From PALSA-1006 sp964571195 (lineage in GTDB: Bacteria; Pseudomonadota; Gammaproteobacteria; Burkholderiales; Gallionellaceae), in NCBI GenBank assembly GCA_964571195.1, contig CAZNAD010000002.1, positions 1 through 64,000 on the forward strand: a stretch of DNA of 64,000 bases. The letters are read 5' to 3'. Shown in pieces: positions 16,397-25,135 of this stretch. Each line of letters begins with the position of its first letter. Position 1 is the first letter of the stretch. Both the position numbers and the translations under genes were made by a program. Below the pieces are notes generated by a model, which was not told the origin of the DNA, searched no databases, and saw only the letters and a program-made list of their open reading frames with translations.

Positions 16397-17393
16397 TTCT
16401 TCCTCCGTTTGATTGTTCGCTGTTATCGGCAGCTACCATTTTGACTACTTTGAGTGCGTATTGATTGTTGAAGACACCGTATTTGCATTCCATCACCGGT
16501 ACTCCGCTGACATGGGCAACCACATTTTCGGGTACATCCATCGGCATGAAATCGCCCACTTTCATCTTCAATACCTGATCTACAGTGGTCTTGCTCTGCC
16601 CCAGCACTGCGGTGAGCTCGATTTCGGCGGCCTGGATCTGCTTCGACAGCATATGCAGCCAGCGCTTGTCGGCGACGACATGATCGCCCTGCATCGTGCT
16701 GTAGAGCAACTCGCGCAGGGGTTCGATCATCGAATAGGGTTTGCAGATATGGATGGATCCGCCCACGCCGTTGAATTCGACCTCGAAGGTGGTGATCACG
16801 ACCACCTCGTTGGGTGTGGCAATATTGGCGAACTGCGGGTTCACCTCGGAACGCACAAATTCGAACTCAAGCTTGTGGACGGCTTCCCAGGCCTTGCCAT
16901 AGGTCTCGAATACCACCCCCAGCATCTGCTGGATGATGCGGTGCTCGGTTTGAGTGAACTCGCGGCCTTCCACGCGGGTATGGAAACGGCCATCTCCGCC
17001 GAACAAGCTATCCACCACCAGAAACACCAGATTGGGGTCGAAGATGAACAGCGAATTGCCGCGCAGCGGTTTGATCTGAACCAGGTTCAGATTGGCCGGT
17101 ACCGGCAGATTGCGGATGAATTCGGAGAATTTCAGCACCCGCACCGGACCGACAGACACTTCCGCACTGCGGTGGATGAAGTTATACAGCCCGATACGCA
17201 ACAGGCGTGCAAAACGCTCGTTGATGATCTCCATCGTCGGCATACGCCCGCGCACGATGCGCTCTTGCGTCGCCATGTTGTACGGACGTACGCCATCCGC
17301 AGGGCCAGAATCCTGAGCGGTGTCCTCGGTTTCACCCGTGACCCCCCGCAGCAGCGAGTCGACTTCGTCTTGGGAGAGGAATTCTTGGCTCAT
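16389..17393 (-). CDS. fliM: Flagellar motor switch protein FliM
   Basis: A 334-aa C-ring protein that binds phosphorylated CheY and controls rotation. The N-terminal CheY-binding peptide is visible as LSQDEVDSLLRGV. The middle domain carries the GGDGR motif (SLFGGDGRF, about residue 130) and the C-terminal SpoA domain includes LKMKVGDFMPMD. It lies seven bases after fliL and overlaps fliN. Confidence 0.97.
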   Translation of the reverse strand: MSQEFLSQDEVDSLLRGVTGETEDTAQDSGPADGVRPYNMATQERIVRGRMPTMEIINERFARLLRIGLYNFIHRSAEVSVGPVRVLKFSEFIRNLPVPANLNLVQIKPLRGNSLFIFDPNLVFLVVDSLFGGDGRFHTRVEGREFTQTEHRIIQQMLGVVFETYGKAWEAVHKLEFEFVRSEVNPQFANIATPNEVVVITTFEVEFNGVGGSIHICKPYSMIEPLRELLYSTMQGDHVVADKRWLHMLSKQIQAAEIELTAVLGQSKTTVDQVLKMKVGDFMPMDVPENVVAHVSGVPVMECKYGVFNNQYALKVVKMVAADNSEQSNGGRNG

Positions 17394-17400
17394 GGCATCA

Positions 17401-18084
17401 TCACTGGATAATGAATGAAGTGAACAACACGTCCACCACGCCCTTCTTGTGTGGCGCGGCAGGTGCGGCGGGTGCCGGTGCGGAGGCTACGGCAGATGCA
17501 GCCGCTTCGCCTTCTGCGACAGCTTCTCCCTCGGCAGGAGCCTCCCCTTCGGCGGGGGCGGATGCCACTACCGCTTCGGAAGCGATCACCGGTGCAACCA
17601 CAGGCGCTGAAGCCGTGTGGGCTGCGCTCGTGTTGTGGATACCTAGAACATGATTGGTTTCGACCATGATCTCTGCCGCCAGGGCTTTCTTGCCATCCGC
17701 CGTCGCCAACTCCGAGGCGTGCTTGCTCGATAACAGCAGATTCAATTTACTGCGGATCTCGGGCAACACGGCCTTGATGGCTTCAGCAAGTTCGGCTTCC
17801 ATCACTTTGAGCGTGAGGCTGACCTGTAGATATTGATCCCCTTCGTCTTCGCGTTGCAGGTTGACGGTGAAGGCATCCAGCGCGATGAAGGTAGGCACGG
17901 CAGGAGCTTCTACCACGGGCTCCTCGACATGAGACGCATCTTTGCCTTTCATGAAATACCATCCCGCACCACCGGCAATAAGCAAACCCACCACCCCGAT
18001 GATGATGAATTTTTTCTTGCTCTTTGGCGCGTCCGCAACGACTTCTTCTTTCTTTGCGGCGGCTGGTTTTGCTGGTTTGGCCAT
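17401..18084 (-). CDS. fliL: Flagellar basal-body protein FliL
   Basis: A 227-aa single-pass inner-membrane protein near the stator. A basic cytoplasmic N-terminus is followed by a helix (KKFIIIGVVGLLIAGGAGWYF). The periplasmic domain contains FIALDAFTVNLQREDEGDQYLQV and LPEIRSKLNLLLSSKHASEL (quoted in pieces), the FliL core. Oddly, about 60 residues of Ala/Glu/Pro-rich low-complexity sequence sit before the terminal VVDVLFTSFIIQ, making it longer than the usual 150-180 aa. This insert is probably a flexible linker. Confidence 0.92.
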   Translation of the reverse strand: MAKPAKPAAAKKEEVVADAPKSKKKFIIIGVVGLLIAGGAGWYFMKGKDASHVEEPVVEAPAVPTFIALDAFTVNLQREDEGDQYLQVSLTLKVMEAELAEAIKAVLPEIRSKLNLLLSSKHASELATADGKKALAAEIMVETNHVLGIHNTSAAHTASAPVVAPVIASEAVVASAPAEGEAPAEGEAVAEGEAAASAVASAPAPAAPAAPHKKGVVDVLFTSFIIQ

Positions 18085-18179
18085 GCTACTTTCCCTTCCT
18101 AGATGTGGGTGATTATCGAACTTATCGCCTGGACACCATCCGTGGAACAGACGAAGAAACCATCCCCAATTCCGCGTGT

Positions 18180-19385
18180 TCAGGCAAAGGTGTCAACTAT
18201 ACCGTTATGCCGGCTGATAGGCGAAATTCGCGCTCCCGTGTTGCCTGCGGCGACCGAATCGCCAATGCCATTGATGCTCTGGCGGGAATTGGCGGCTCTA
18301 CTCTCGCTGTCGTTTTGCCGATTACGCGGAGCTTGATCGTTGACACTCGCATTGCCGAGCATGATGCCGTTGTCGGCCATCATTTCCCGGAGTTTTGGCA
18401 AGGCCTGCTCAATCGCTTCACGCACGGCGGCATGCGGTGAAGAGAACATGGCGGTCGCCTGATCCCCGCTGACCTTGAGTACCACGTCCATCGGCCCGAG
18501 TTGCGGCGGATTTAAATGCAGCTCGGCGCTTTGTTCTTTTTGCGTGGTGAGCCAAGTGATTTTCTGATTGAATTCGTCGCCCCACTTCTCATGAGTGACC
18601 GGAGTATTGATGGTCACCAGAGTCGGCACCACAATGGCGGGAGCCAGCGCGGCGTTATTGGGTTGCATGCTGGCCAAGGCGGCGGCATTCGGTTGCGGTG
18701 CCGCTGCCAGGGCGATGGCTTTTTCATCTGCGGCGGAATTTTTATTCGTCTGCGTTGCGTTCATGGTCGCCATCATGCTGGCAAAGACCGCATCCTTCTT
18801 TGTATCGGCAAGTGCCGAACGACCGGCATTCGCAGCACCTTTGGCGGCTTCAGGCAAGAGTGGGGCGGCTCCCGTATCCGCCTTTGCACCGATTGCTGCG
18901 GGAGCGGCTGGTGTTGCGGCCCCTCGTTGTTCGGTTGCATTACCTGCCGGGAGCTGGCCGGACGATCCCGTTTTGACCGGGGAACCGGTTGATCCGAAAA
19001 GTCCGCCCAACTCCTCAGTTGCTTCGCCCGGGACGGATTGCTCCGGTGATTCGGCTGTGGCTGCGACACTCTGAATGCTAGCAGCCCCTTGCGGAAGCAG
19101 TGCGGCGAGCATATCCGCCGGCAGATTGGCGGGCGCTTCACCTGTCAAAGCGGTCGCGTTGGTATCCTCGGCCTTGAGCATCTCGTCCGCTGTTTTGGTG
19201 GCGGCTTTGGCGGAAGCCTTTTTTAATGCCGGAGCGGGCTCTTCCGCCGGGGCGGCCTCGGAGACCTGGCGTGCCAACACATCACCGAAAGGTTTGCCTT
19301 GTGTAGAGGCTTCTTCGGCGGGAGCTGCTTGCGCCGGTTTTGCAGCAGACTGGGGGGCACTGGCAGTGATGGGTAAGTTAGTCAT
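18180..19385 (-). CDS. fliK: Flagellar hook-length control protein FliK
   Basis: A 401-aa molecular ruler that is exported and switches the substrate specificity of the export gate. The N-terminal 250 residues are Ala/Pro/Thr-rich and poorly conserved, as usual. The C-terminal Flg_hook domain (about residues 265-350) contains LHLNPPQLGPMDVVLKV and the HAAVREAIEQALPKLREMM segment. It overlaps the fliJ end by eight bases. Confidence 0.92.
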   Translation of the reverse strand: MTNLPITASAPQSAAKPAQAAPAEEASTQGKPFGDVLARQVSEAAPAEEPAPALKKASAKAATKTADEMLKAEDTNATALTGEAPANLPADMLAALLPQGAASIQSVAATAESPEQSVPGEATEELGGLFGSTGSPVKTGSSGQLPAGNATEQRGAATPAAPAAIGAKADTGAAPLLPEAAKGAANAGRSALADTKKDAVFASMMATMNATQTNKNSAADEKAIALAAAPQPNAAALASMQPNNAALAPAIVVPTLVTINTPVTHEKWGDEFNQKITWLTTQKEQSAELHLNPPQLGPMDVVLKVSGDQATAMFSSPHAAVREAIEQALPKLREMMADNGIMLGNASVNDQAPRNRQNDSESRAANSRQSINGIGDSVAAGNTGARISPISRHNGIVDTFA

Positions 19386-19872
19386 GGTTCGCTCCTAAAA
19401 GGGTTTGTTCCTGTTCGTCGTGGTTTTTTTCTATCGCCTGGTATGCGGCAAAACGTCCCGCATGTTCATCCTGTATCTTCTGTTCGATCTTGGCTTCCCG
19501 CTTTTTCTCGGTCTCGATATGGCGCTGTGCCAGTGTCTCGAACGATTGCATCTTGCGTTGTGCGTCTTTAAGTTCCACCCGTCCCGCATCAAGCGAAGAA
19601 ACCGAGAAATCGACGGCGCTCTTCTGTTGTTCGATCGCCTTGTCCAAGCGATAGATAAAGTCCTGGAAGTTGCGCAGGTCTGCCGGAGCCATGCCGTTCC
19701 TGGCCGCCTCCTGGAATTTCTCCTGATAGTCGCGGCGGAACTGTTGCAGCATAGTCAACTTGGTCTCGGCTGACTGATGTTGCTGGTTCAACTTGCCGAG
19801 GGTCTTGATCGCAGCTTCGTTCTTTTGTTTTGCCAACTGCACCAGAGGTTGTAATGAGAAGGTTTTGGACAT
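19378..19872 (-). CDS. fliJ: Flagellar export chaperone FliJ
   Basis: A 164-aa coiled-coil protein that links the FliI ATPase ring to the export gate. The sequence is almost entirely charged helix (for example LAKQKNEAAIKTLGKLNQQ, ETEKKREAKIEQKIQDEH). The ATG at 19872 (MSKTFSLQPLV) is preferred over an in-frame TTG two codons upstream. It follows fliI after two bases. Confidence 0.92.
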   Translation of the reverse strand: MSKTFSLQPLVQLAKQKNEAAIKTLGKLNQQHQSAETKLTMLQQFRRDYQEKFQEAARNGMAPADLRNFQDFIYRLDKAIEQQKSAVDFSVSSLDAGRVELKDAQRKMQSFETLAQRHIETEKKREAKIEQKIQDEHAGRFAAYQAIEKNHDEQEQTLLGANHD

Positions 19873-19874
19873 GG

Positions 19875-21275
19875 TCAATTCCCTTGTTCAAACAAGCCAG
19901 AGAATGCCGCCAGACTGGTGTCGTAATGGTCGGCCTCGTACATACCTTGCTTGAGGAAGTGGGACTGGTGCGGATGCATCAGGATCGCCTCGTCCAGCAA
20001 TGGGTCGCTGCCGTGCACATAAGCGCCCACGCTGATCAGATCATGGTTGCGCTGGTAGTGTGCGTACAACTGCTTGAAGCGCTGTACCTTGGAAAAATGT
20101 TGCTGATCGACCAGATTGTTCATGGCGCGGCTGATCGAAGCCTCGATGTCGATGGCCGGGTAATGCCCCTGCTCGACCAGACGGCGCGACAGCACGATAT
20201 GGCCGTCCAGAATCGCGCGCGCACTGTCCGCGATCGGATCCTGCTGGTCGTCACCTTCGGTCAACACGGTGTAAAAGGCCGTGATAGAGCCGCCGCCCTC
20301 GGTGCCGTTACCGGCACGTTCCACCAGTTGCGGCAACTTGGCGAAGACCGAGGGAGGATAACCTTTGGTTGCGGGCGGCTCGCCGATGGCCAGCGCGATC
20401 TCGCGTTGTGCCATCGCATAACGGGTGAGCGAATCCATAATCAGCAGCACATTCTTGCCCTGATCGCGGAAATATTCGGCGATGGTGGTAGCGTAAGCCG
20501 CACCCTGCATACGCAGCAGCGGGCTGGTATCGGCAGGAGCAGCAACTACCACGGCACGTTTCAGACCTTCTTCGCCGAGGATGTCGGTGATGAACTCTTT
20601 CACTTCGCGGCCACGTTCGCCGATCAGTCCGACCACGATCACATCGGCAGTGGTGTAACGCGCCATCATGCCGAGCAATACACTTTTACCCACGCCGGAA
20701 CCGGCGAACAGACCCATACGTTGTCCGCGCCCAACCGTGAGCAGGGCGTTGATGGCGCGCACGCCGACATCCAGCGCTTCTTTAATGGGGGCGCGGTCGA
20801 GCGGGTTGATCGGGCGGCTCTGCAACGTGGCGCTGGGGCCGTCCGGCAACGGGCCGAACTGGTCGAGCGGGCGTCCGGCACCGTCCAGTACGCGGCCCAG
20901 CAGCATCTCGCCGACCGGCAGGTGACGTGCCAGATCTTCGCTGTGGCGGGGTGTTTGAACAGGCTGTCCGGGTGTCGGAGCGTTGCGCGGTGCCTCAAAG
21001 GGGATCACGCGGGCACCGGGGACGAGACCCTGTACATCATTCTCCGGCATCAGGAACAATTTTTCGCCGGAGAAGCCGACCACCTCGGCCTCGATCTGGC
21101 TATTGGGTAGCTGGATGATGCAGGTGCTGCCGACGGCCATGCGCAAACCGACCGCTTCCATGACCAGTCCGGTCGCCTTGGTCAGGCGTCCACTAGTGAG
21201 CAATGGCGGACTTTGTCTGGCCGCATCGCGGTTGGCCTGTAATACGTCGTGCCAGCGTTGTTGGTGGCTGTTCAT
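19875..21275 (-). CDS. fliI: Flagellum-specific ATP synthase FliI
   Basis: A 466-aa F1-beta-like ATPase powering flagellar export. Walker A is GLFAGSGVGKSVLL (about residues 170-183), with Walker B in VLLIMDSLTRYAMAQRE. A DDQQDPIADSARAILDGHIVLSR segment (quoted in pieces) is typical of the family. The ATG at 21275 overlaps the fliH stop (ATGA); a TTG four codons upstream is less likely. Confidence 0.96.
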   Translation of the reverse strand: MNSHQQRWHDVLQANRDAARQSPPLLTSGRLTKATGLVMEAVGLRMAVGSTCIIQLPNSQIEAEVVGFSGEKLFLMPENDVQGLVPGARVIPFEAPRNAPTPGQPVQTPRHSEDLARHLPVGEMLLGRVLDGAGRPLDQFGPLPDGPSATLQSRPINPLDRAPIKEALDVGVRAINALLTVGRGQRMGLFAGSGVGKSVLLGMMARYTTADVIVVGLIGERGREVKEFITDILGEEGLKRAVVVAAPADTSPLLRMQGAAYATTIAEYFRDQGKNVLLIMDSLTRYAMAQREIALAIGEPPATKGYPPSVFAKLPQLVERAGNGTEGGGSITAFYTVLTEGDDQQDPIADSARAILDGHIVLSRRLVEQGHYPAIDIEASISRAMNNLVDQQHFSKVQRFKQLYAHYQRNHDLISVGAYVHGSDPLLDEAILMHPHQSHFLKQGMYEADHYDTSLAAFSGLFEQGN

Positions 21276-21892
21276 TTCATCAACCAAGCAGAATCTTGGC
21301 CCAGGTTCGCGGTAATGCGTTTCCAGCGGGTTTCCAGTGTGGCATCGATCTGACTGTGTGCCGTCTCGATGCGTGCGCCGCCGGGAGTGATCTGGTTGTC
21401 TTCAAAAATCTTCCAGCCGGAATGAGCCAGTTGCTCGCCCATACGGGCACGCACGATTTCGGCATCGGCGGGATGCAGGACGATATGTGCGCCGGGATTA
21501 AAATGCGGCAAGCTGGCGATAGCCTCGCGGATGATATCCAGCAACACTTCCGGTTGCACCTTCAGTGTCTGGTGCAGCATCTGTTGCGCCAGCTCCAGCG
21601 AGAGATCGAGCAGGCTCTGCGAGACTTGCTCATCGACGCCCTGCTCCAGTGCGGCCAGCAGGGAGGCAAAACGCTGCGTCTCGGCATTCGCCTTTTGCAG
21701 GCCTTCCGCGTAGCCAGCCTGGAAACCTTCGGCATGAGCCTGTTGCTGGATGCTTTCCAGTTCCGAGGCGGTGGGCAGCTTCATGCCGTTGGGGTTGCCG
21801 GAGACACGGATGCCGCCGTTGGTGTCGAACGACGGCAATTCCCACCGCTCATAGGCGGTGAGCTGGTCTTTGGGGGTCAGGACATCAGACAT
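21272..21892 (-). CDS. fliH: Flagellar assembly protein FliH
   Basis: A 206-aa regulator of the FliI ATPase. The N-terminal YERWELPSF is a conserved FliH feature. A helical Glu/Gln/Ala-rich stretch (AHAEGFQAGYAEGLQ) with the A-x3-G-x3-G pattern follows, and the C-terminal domain includes HIVLHPADAEIVRARMG. The ATG at 21892 is preceded by GGAGAAGAGG; a GTG at 21913 would give seven more residues. It overlaps fliG by eight bases. Confidence 0.93.
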   Translation of the reverse strand: MSDVLTPKDQLTAYERWELPSFDTNGGIRVSGNPNGMKLPTASELESIQQQAHAEGFQAGYAEGLQKANAETQRFASLLAALEQGVDEQVSQSLLDLSLELAQQMLHQTLKVQPEVLLDIIREAIASLPHFNPGAHIVLHPADAEIVRARMGEQLAHSGWKIFEDNQITPGGARIETAHSQIDATLETRWKRITANLGQDSAWLMK

Positions 21893-22877
21893 AAGCCTCT
21901 TCTCCTCCGCCACCTAGCGAGATTTGGCCTTCGTCAGACAAACGACGGACGATCTTGAGGATCTCTTTCTGCTCGGCTTCGACTTCGCTGACCTTGACCG
22001 GACCCTTGGCTTCGAGATCTTCGCGCAACATTTCGGCAGCACGTTGCGACATGTTCTTGAGTATCTTCTCGCGCAACTCTTCGGTGGCACCTTTGAGTGC
22101 CACGATCAGCGATTCGGACTGGACTTCGCGCAGGATCAACTGGATGCCGCGATCCTCGATATCCATCACGTCTTCGAACACGAACATTTCGTCCATGATC
22201 TTCTGGGCCAGCTCGGCGTCGTGGCCGCGCACCGAATCCAGCACGGCATCTTGTGTGCCGCCGATGAAGTTGAGGATTTCGGCGGCGGTGCGGACACCGC
22301 CTTTGATTGATTTCTTGCTGACCGTGTTGCCGGAAAGCAGCTTGGTCAACACATCATTCAGCTCGTGCAAGGCGATGGGTTGCACACTATCCAGTGTGGC
22401 AATACGCAGCATCACGTCATTGCGTGTACGTTCGGTCAACAGAGAAAGAACAGTAGCGGCCTGTTCCGGCTCCAGATGCGCCATGATGGTGGCAATGATC
22501 TGCGGGTGTTCGTTGGCAACCAGATCGGCGACCGAAGAGGGGTCCATCCACTTCAGGCTTTCGATGCCGCTGGTATCGCTGTTGTGCAAGATACGGTCGA
22601 TCAGGCCAGCCGCCTTGTCGTCGCCCAATGCCTTGGTCAACATGTCCTTGATATAGGCGTCCGAATCCATGCCGAAGGTGGTCTTTTCGGACGCGACATC
22701 GTTGAAGTCTTCGAATACCGCCGCGATCTCTTCGCGGCTCAGGTTCTTGAGCGAGACCATCGCCGCACTGATTTTCTGCACTTCCTTGGGCTCAAGGAAC
22801 TTCATGACCTCGGCAGCCTCATTGGCACCCAAGGTCAGGAGCAGGATCGCGCTTTTGGTTACTCCGGCGTCACTCAT
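21885..22877 (-). CDS. fliG: Flagellar motor switch protein FliG
   Basis: A 330-aa C-ring protein that contacts the stators and FliF. It has the N-terminal KSAILLLTLGANEAAEVMKFL, the middle EHPQIIATIMAHLEPEQAA motif and the C-terminal torque helix with charged residues (LILREVQSESLIVALKGA). It overlaps the fliF stop by four bases. Confidence 0.97.
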   Translation of the reverse strand: MSDAGVTKSAILLLTLGANEAAEVMKFLEPKEVQKISAAMVSLKNLSREEIAAVFEDFNDVASEKTTFGMDSDAYIKDMLTKALGDDKAAGLIDRILHNSDTSGIESLKWMDPSSVADLVANEHPQIIATIMAHLEPEQAATVLSLLTERTRNDVMLRIATLDSVQPIALHELNDVLTKLLSGNTVSKKSIKGGVRTAAEILNFIGGTQDAVLDSVRGHDAELAQKIMDEMFVFEDVMDIEDRGIQLILREVQSESLIVALKGATEELREKILKNMSQRAAEMLREDLEAKGPVKVSEVEAEQKEILKIVRRLSDEGQISLGGGGEEAYV

Positions 22878-24508
22878 TCTTTATTCACCCATTCTTTTAC
22901 TACTGAAGCGACGATCTTGGGATCGTCCTTGGTCAGTTGTTTGGCGAGTTGCAGATTGTCCTCATAAGAGTTCTTCGGTTCATGCAACTGCGCTGCGCCG
23001 TGGCCATGGTGCTGGCGCGCAGCTTCGGCTGCCGCTGCTGCGGCTTCGGCCTGCGCCGCTGCCTGTGCCGCCAAATTTCGGAAAGCGGGGCGGATGACGC
23101 CGAACAACAGGAAACCAACACCGCCCGCGATCAATACATATTTCAAGATATCTTTGGCGAGCGCGATGATGTCGGGCTGTTTCCACAGCGGGACTTCCGG
23201 CAAGGCGACTTCCGGCTCGCTATTGAACGCCCTGTTAAGCAGATTCAGGCTGTCTCCGCGTTTCGGATCGAAGCCCATGGCATCTTTCACCAGCGCGGTG
23301 ATCTGGGCGTTCTCGGCCTCGGTATAAGGCTTGGAAGAGACTTTGCCGGTTTTGGGGTCGGTCACATTGCGGTTGTTGACCACTACGGCGACCGAGAGAC
23401 GGCGGATATTGCCCACCGGCAACTTGGTGTGCTGGATGGTACGGTCCAGCTCAAAGTTGGAAGTCGCTTCTTTGCGGGTATTGGCCGCATTCCCGGCAGT
23501 GGCGTTGGCCGCTTGGGCGCCGGTGGTGATGGGAGCCGTGGCCGCCGGAGCGGGCTGGTTGGATAACGCACCCGGCACGCCGCCAGCCTGGGCGACACCG
23601 TTCAGCGCCTCTAATGTCTGTGTGCTGCGTATCGCCGCAGTATTGGGCCGCTGGTTCGGTTTGTAGATTTCGGCGGTCTCCTCTACTTGGGCAAAGTCGA
23701 TATTGGCGGTGACTTGCGCCTTTACGTTCTGCTGGCCGGTGATCGGGGTGAGGATCGCCTCGATACGCTTGATGTAATCCTGCTCGATCTCGCGCACATA
23801 TTTGAGCTGGGTCGCATCCATCAACAATTCGTTGCCTTCGCGCGCGGCGCTCAGCAGGTTGCCGCTCTGGTCGAGCACGGTCACGCTTTGCGGGGGCATA
23901 TTGGGGATGCTGCTGGAAACCAGATGCACGATGCCGTTCACCTGACCCGGTTCCAGATTACGACCGGGATGCAGTGCCAGAATCACCGAGGCACTCGGTT
24001 TCTGCTGGTCTTTGACGAAAACGGAGGGTTTGGGTATCGCCAGATGCACGCGGGCGTTCTGCACCGCGCCTATGGTCTGCATCGAGCGAGCGAGCTCACC
24101 TTCCAGCGAGCGTTGATAGTTCACTTGCTCAAGGAACTGGCTGGTGCCGAACTTCTGCGATTCCATCAGCTCGAAACCGACCGTGCCGCCCTTGGGCAGC
24201 CCTTGGGAGGCCAGACGCAGGCGAACTTCATGTACCAGATTGCCGGGAACCAGCAAGGCACCGCCGCCCTCGGCGAATTTGTAGGGGATGTTCTGTTGTT
24301 GCAGCGATTCGATGATGGCTCCGCCGTCGCGGTCGGACAGATTGGCATACAGCACACGGTAGTCGGGGGTCTGTCCCCACATCCAGAAGCCCGCCAGCAC
24401 GGCGATGGTGGCGGCGATGGCGACCATGAAACCCATCTTCTGCTGGCCGTTGAGGCCCAGCAGCAGCGTGGCGATGGATGGAGTCGGATTGTTGGCTGTA
24501 TCGGTCAT
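22874..24508 (-). CDS. fliF: Flagellar MS-ring protein FliF
   Basis: A 544-aa inner-membrane ring protein on which the basal body is built. Two membrane helices flank the periplasmic region: residues 27-45 (FMVAIAATIAVLAGFWMW) and about 440-460. The YscJ-type domain contains VLYANLSDRDGGAII and VHLAIPKPSVF. The C-terminal cytoplasmic FliG-binding tail is Ala/Glu-rich and ends VVKEWVNKE. First gene of the minus-strand fli operon and divergent from fliE. Confidence 0.96.
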   Translation of the reverse strand: MTDTANNPTPSIATLLLGLNGQQKMGFMVAIAATIAVLAGFWMWGQTPDYRVLYANLSDRDGGAIIESLQQQNIPYKFAEGGGALLVPGNLVHEVRLRLASQGLPKGGTVGFELMESQKFGTSQFLEQVNYQRSLEGELARSMQTIGAVQNARVHLAIPKPSVFVKDQQKPSASVILALHPGRNLEPGQVNGIVHLVSSSIPNMPPQSVTVLDQSGNLLSAAREGNELLMDATQLKYVREIEQDYIKRIEAILTPITGQQNVKAQVTANIDFAQVEETAEIYKPNQRPNTAAIRSTQTLEALNGVAQAGGVPGALSNQPAPAATAPITTGAQAANATAGNAANTRKEATSNFELDRTIQHTKLPVGNIRRLSVAVVVNNRNVTDPKTGKVSSKPYTEAENAQITALVKDAMGFDPKRGDSLNLLNRAFNSEPEVALPEVPLWKQPDIIALAKDILKYVLIAGGVGFLLFGVIRPAFRNLAAQAAAQAEAAAAAAEAARQHHGHGAAQLHEPKNSYEDNLQLAKQLTKDDPKIVASVVKEWVNKE

Positions 24509-24670
24509 GTTATCTTTCCAAGGGGAGCAAGAGCCTTACCTCACGCTGCACATTATCGGCGTCTGCGACAAGTTCAGTGTGCCGAAAAGCGAGGGAATTC
24601 TATAGCTTTTCTCGGGTTAATGATGGCGGACGGGTGATATTGTGCGAACACTGGATCAAGGAGGTGCGGA

Positions 24671-24997
24671 ATGAACGTTTCGAATGTGGATAGCTTGCTT
24701 GCGCAGATGCGCGCCGCGATGGCGGCTGCCCAAGGCGGGGCGGCCCAAGCTCCGGCGGCGGGTAGTACCGGTGGGGTGGACTTTGCCAACGTGCTGAAGT
24801 CCTCGCTGGACGGCGTATCACAGGCACAGAATCACGCCGAGGAGATGCAAAAGGCCTTTGTGATGGGCGACGACCGGGTGAGCCTGAGCGACACCATGAT
24901 CGCCATGCAAAAATCCAGCATCCAGTTCCAAACCACCCTGCAAGTGCGTAACAAAGTCGTGGCGGCCTATAACGACATCATGAACATGCAGGTGTAA
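24671..24997 (+). CDS. fliE: Flagellar hook-basal body protein FliE
   Basis: A 108-aa adaptor between the MS-ring and the rod. The conserved C-terminus reads VSLSDTMIAMQKSSIQFQTT and VRNKVVAAYNDIMNMQV. The N-terminus is Ala/Gly-rich. A strong Shine-Dalgarno (AAGGAGG) precedes the ATG. It faces away from fliF across 162 bases, whereas fliE is usually the first gene of the fliEFGHIJ operon. Confidence 0.95.
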   Translation: MNVSNVDSLLAQMRAAMAAAQGGAAQAPAAGSTGGVDFANVLKSSLDGVSQAQNHAEEMQKAFVMGDDRVSLSDTMIAMQKSSIQFQTTLQVRNKVVAAYNDIMNMQV

Positions 24998-25135
24998 GCG
25001 GCCTGTCCGGGCGACCTTAAGCCTTGTTCGCGGCAAAGCCTTATTCAGGCCGAGTCCGGCCTTCTGGAAGTTATACTTCATCCCCCATTAACTCGCATTA
25101 CGGATCGCGGCAGACCCGCGACCATCCGGCATCCC

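Noticed and set aside
19830..21110. Long plus-strand open frame opposite fliI
   Set aside because: Mirror of a GC-rich conserved gene; its composition is His/Gln/Arg-rich with no domain.
24553..24560. Exact sigma-28-like -10 box GCCGATAA on the minus strand upstream of fliF
   Set aside because: No TAAA-type -35 box lies at the correct distance, so it may be chance.
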